Shown piece by piece: positions 13,879 to 16,103 of a stretch of DNA of 16,103 bases (within the stretch, counting starts at the first letter, position 1; every line of letters starts with the position of its first letter). The notes beneath the pieces were generated by a model. The model was not told where the DNA came from and searched no databases. It saw nothing but the letters and a program-made list of their open reading frames with translations. Made by a program: the position numbers and the translations under genes. Origin of the DNA: Planctomycetota bacterium (lineage in GTDB: Bacteria > Planctomycetota > Phycisphaerae > WQYP01); the NCBI GenBank assembly GCA_021809365.1, contig JAKBAC010000070.1:1-16103 (forward strand), in the 5' to 3' direction.

Positions 13879-15561
13879 ATGGCTGAAAATAATGCAAAAG
13901 TGTGCAGCAGTTGCGGGTGCATGGTGACGGAAGGGCCTACACGGGCACACTGCCGAACGTTCTTGGTCGCGGTTGCCATGGCGGCAGTGCTTTTGGTTGC
14001 TCGTTTGCTTCGCGCGCAATCCCCATTCATGCGGGCGAAACTTACTGCTAACACGATCCTCTCTGCCGCTGCCAGCCAAGAACTTCCGCAAACTTCATGG
14101 GGCAAGCTCGTCTCGGATGCCCGCCACGTTGATGCCAACCAAATCACCAACCTTACCGCGCTGGTTGCCGTCGGCACGAACGCTGTGCAGCGCGTTGTCC
14201 GCGTTAATCCTTCCCCCTCGGCGACCGATGTGCAGATTGAGGCGCTCAACGAACAAAAGCTACGGGCGCAGCGGGCCTACGCTCGTGGCCTGTTGGGGAA
14301 AGTCGTTGCGGTGGCATTCCGTGTTGACGCTGTTGAATCAACGGATGACGGCCGTTTTATTATCACCGGGCACTTGCACTGGCGGGCCGAGACCACGTAC
14401 ACCAAACGCGAAAGAGTGGAGATCGCCGCCGTCGATGCCAGTTATCACCATGATGTGCAAGCAATTCCGGAAGAGTCGCATGGCCCGAAGGAGGCGCAGG
14501 GGCTTCAACGGGTTGCACAGGAGAGCCGAGATAGCGCCGTGGAGCGTATTGCGGCTAGGGCCAAAGCTCCGCAAGCGGGGATATTGATCTGCACGGATAA
14601 CAGAAATGTTATGCAATGGCGGGTTGGAGATTATCACACCGTGGAGTGTGTCGTTGTGGGTGCTGCGGATGGGATTAACCCCCCTGCAGGGTACGATTAC
14701 AGTGGCGCTTACATCAAGACACGAATCGAATTGTGTTGGGTGCGGAGTACGATTCCACAAGCCTCCACGCCAAGAGCGCGTCGCAGTGGTACCCGCTTTG
14801 TGTTTCACCTTGTTGCTGGCGGTGTGCTCCATGTGTCAAGCTACAAAAAGGCAGGAACGCATTACCAGATGGTGCTTTCCGACGGTGCCATCATAGCAGA
14901 GGACATATCGGCGGTTTCCAGCATTGAAAAAAGGGCCATTCGCCGGGGGCCGCAGCCCGGCGGTCAAGCCGGTATCGTTTTGCTCCATGGTGGCGCTGCA
15001 GTTGCAGCCAACAGCCGCGGGCCACAGCCCGACTCCCGTGGTGCCCACCCGCGCGGTGAGCGGGCCGGTGCCGGTGACAGTATCGTTACGCCCCCGCCCA
15101 ATCCGATTATGCCGTTGAAGTATCAGTTTGTATGGCCGGCGCGTCTGGTAAATCCTAAATTTGAGCTAACGATTCGTCGGGATGGTTCTGTCGCCAAGGT
15201 AAAAGTATTAATATCATCGGGCTACACGGGCATTGATCAAGCTATTATTAATGCGTTGATGCAGGCGCGGTTTTTGCCCAATATCGTTGAAGGCAAGCTG
15301 GTGCAAAGCAAATTTGTTATCAGATACCAACTTGCAGGGACGGTGCCGCAGGCCCTGCCGCCAGCAGCTTCAGCCTGGAGCAAGGCCGTCCGTTTCGTAT
15401 TTCATCTTACGAACGGCGGCAGGCTTGAGGTCTCCAGTTACACAAGGAAAGGGGCGCAGTACCAAATCACACTGTCTGACGGCATTATATTGGCCGAGGA
15501 CGTATCGGCGGTCGCCAGCATCGACAAAAAAGAGGTTGGGGTTTCGGAAAAGGGACGGTGA
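13879..15561 (+). CDS. Membrane-anchored protein with duplicated 46-residue domain and TonB-C-like domain
   Basis: 560 residues from ATG 13879, with GGAGG eight bases upstream. Order: a short CxxCGC zinc-ribbon-like start (C9, C12, C14); one transmembrane helix (about 28-44, FLVAVAMAAVLLVARLL); a region of unknown fold (50-295); domain copy 1 (306-351, RFVFHL..GG.L.VSSY...Y...LSDG.I.AED.SAV.SI.K); a Gly/Pro/Arg linker (352-410) holding GC-rich palindromes; a TonB C-terminal-like domain (about 425-486, FELTIRRDGSVAKVKVLISSG...LMQARFLP); and domain copy 2 (505-550). The two copies share 30 of 46 residues. TonB-C domains normally contact outer-membrane receptors through a periplasmic C-terminus. 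Here the domain is internal and there is no visible ExbB/ExbD partner. The large part after the helix probably lies outside the cytoplasm. No function is assigned. The following small gene starts three bases after the stop and has a similar CxxCG start, suggesting an operon. Confidence 0.75.
   Translation: MAENNAKVCSSCGCMVTEGPTRAHCRTFLVAVAMAAVLLVARLLRAQSPFMRAKLTANTILSAAASQELPQTSWGKLVSDARHVDANQITNLTALVAVGTNAVQRVVRVNPSPSATDVQIEALNEQKLRAQRAYARGLLGKVVAVAFRVDAVESTDDGRFIITGHLHWRAETTYTKRERVEIAAVDASYHHDVQAIPEESHGPKEAQGLQRVAQESRDSAVERIAARAKAPQAGILICTDNRNVMQWRVGDYHTVECVVVGAADGINPPAGYDYSGAYIKTRIELCWVRSTIPQASTPRARRSGTRFVFHLVAGGVLHVSSYKKAGTHYQMVLSDGAIIAEDISAVSSIEKRAIRRGPQPGGQAGIVLLHGGAAVAANSRGPQPDSRGAHPRGERAGAGDSIVTPPPNPIMPLKYQFVWPARLVNPKFELTIRRDGSVAKVKVLISSGYTGIDQAIINALMQARFLPNIVEGKLVQSKFVIRYQLAGTVPQALPPAASAWSKAVRFVFHLTNGGRLEVSSYTRKGAQYQITLSDGIILAEDVSAVASIDKKEVGVSEKGR
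14947..15031 (+). repeat. Two GC-rich palindromes inside the linker of the TonB-C-like protein
   Basis: GGGC-CGCA-GCCC (14947-14958) and CGGGC-CACA-GCCCG (15018-15031) both encode RGPQP. They resemble the palindrome core of repeat copy A read from its minus strand (TCGGGC-CGCA-GCCCGA). Confidence 0.6.
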
Positions 15562-15564
15562 ACC

Positions 15565-15846
15565 ATGACTGCTGAACTGGAAAAATGCGAAAGTTGTGGG
15601 CGCGCTGTTGGGGCTAATGAGGTACCCAACACTGAAAACAGTCGCCTATCACATCTGGGGTGTGCGCCGCGCGATGCTCTTGCGGTTCAGGTTGTTGTTT
15701 CTTTTCGTGGCCTGCCGGTTTGCGTGGCCCGGCGAAGGGTGATGGTGTCCCTTGGTTATCATCAACGAAAAAGAAGGCTTGGCGGCGATTGCCAGAGTGG
15801 ACTGTACTCCATCCGCGATATTTACCGCGAGGTAGCGGAGGGGTAG
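15565..15846 (+). CDS. Small zinc-ribbon-like protein running into repeat copy C
   Basis: 93 residues from ATG 15565, three bases after the previous stop, so translation is probably coupled. The N-terminus KCESCGRAVGANEVP...HLGC gives a CxxC plus a later Cys, like a zinc ribbon and similar to the start of the 560-residue neighbour. The rest is Arg-rich and without recognisable domain. The last 10 or so residues (RDIYREVAEG) are encoded by the start of repeat copy C, so the original 3' end appears replaced. A second frame across 15674-15739 encodes a hydrophobic run (LLRFRLLFLFVA), so a frameshift in a former membrane protein is possible. Real as an ORF; function unknown; likely damaged. Confidence 0.5.
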   Translation: MTAELEKCESCGRAVGANEVPNTENSRLSHLGCAPRDALAVQVVVSFRGLPVCVARRRVMVSLGYHQRKRRLGGDCQSGLYSIRDIYREVAEG

Positions 15847-15952
15847 CCGCTGCGGCGGCTGGAGCAGGAGATCAGGTGATAGTTGAGCAGTAGAGCGAAT
15901 CGGGCCGCGGCCCGATTAGAGCAGGGGTGAGTAGAACAGGTGAACAGTAGAG
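15819..15952. repeat. Modular hairpin repeat, copy C (complete, with extra 5' module)
   Basis: TATTTACCGCGAGGTAGCGG (15819-15838) matches the start of copy D. Bases 15842-15952 match copy B over its whole 111-bp length apart from the 12-base middle and one other base. Both hairpins are present: AGCCGC-TGCG-GCGGCT (15845-15860) and the 20-bp palindrome (15898-15917). A further hairpin GTCGC-TGCG-GCGAC follows just after, at 15962-15975. Confidence 0.92.
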
Positions 15953-16031
15953 AGTAGAGCTGTCGCTGCGGCGACGACGCAACAGTAAGAGGGATTACGA
16001 AGTGGGTCCGCTCGCTGATCCCATGGCGGCT

Positions 16032-16103
16032 TCATGGAATAATTGTCACGGTTCCGGACTCGGCGAAATGGCGATCAAAGGTCAACACCTGTTTGATGTG
16101 AAG
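16032..16103 (-). CDS. C-terminus of a probable PIN-domain (VapC-type) toxin, 5' partial
   Basis: The last 23 codons of a minus-strand gene enter from the right edge: LHIKQVLTFDRHFAESG...IIP, then TGA at 16034-16032. The TFDxHF pattern close to the C-terminus, with an aspartate that would be the last acidic residue of the active site, is typical of PIN-domain ribonucleases of the VapC family. Such toxins cleave RNA and are held in check by a small antitoxin encoded just upstream, which would lie outside the window. The call rests on this short motif only, and other PIN-domain proteins are possible. Confidence 0.6.
   Translation of the reverse strand, partial: LHIKQVLTFDRHFAESGTVTIIP

Overview
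The window looks like a chromosomal segment from a GC-rich environmental bacterium, most likely a member of the Planctomycetota, perhaps Phycisphaerae. This is an inference. It rests on the FusA2-type EF-G paralogue, a GH5-like secreted hydrolase of a type I associate with this phylum, tRNA genes without encoded CCA, a fragment resembling a planctomycete coiled-coil protein family, and long gene-poor stretches filled with modular low-complexity repeats. No 16S gene or marker alignment is available to confirm it.

Left half (1-9600) is ordinary core genome on both strands. In order it holds: an EF-G-like translational GTPase cut by the left edge; a NifA-like sigma-54 activator (GAF, AAA+, Fis-type HTH); a PII signal protein that lacks the uridylylated tyrosine; a secreted GH5-like glycosidase; tRNA-Ser(GGA) on the minus strand; a branched-chain aminotransferase-type PLP enzyme; a secreted YceI-like protein; and, on the minus strand, tRNA-Met(CAT), rpmE and prfA. 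rpmE and prfA are a translation pair often found together. NifA-like activator, PII protein and glycosidase lie in one direction. The first two suggest a nitrogen- or carbon-status control point, but no nif genes are in view.

Right half (about 9600-16103) is accessory and partly degraded. A 1.25-kb gene-free stretch (9600-10847) carries four kinds of short tandem repeat and three copies of a modular hairpin element. A fourth copy lies 5.7 kb away at 15.8-15.95 kb. Between these copies sit a 463-residue protein with an N-terminal HNH (EH...CxxCNN) module, an 81-residue protein resembling the front of a PD-(D/E)XK or HsdR-N type nuclease that stops before the catalytic ExK, a small ORF with an excellent ribosome-binding site, a minus-strand coiled-coil protein fragment, a pseudogene split by an in-frame TAG, and a 560-residue membrane-anchored protein. 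That last protein has two copies of a 46-residue domain flanking a TonB-C-like domain. A small zinc-ribbon ORF then runs into the repeat element, and the C-terminus of a probable PIN-domain (VapC-type) toxin enters from the right edge.

The best candidates for something undescribed are the modular hairpin family, whose copies keep base-pairing while changing stem sequence and which seems related to the palindromes inside the linker of the TonB-C-like protein, and that duplicated-domain protein itself. I found no CRISPR array, complete transposase or complete recognisable defence operon.
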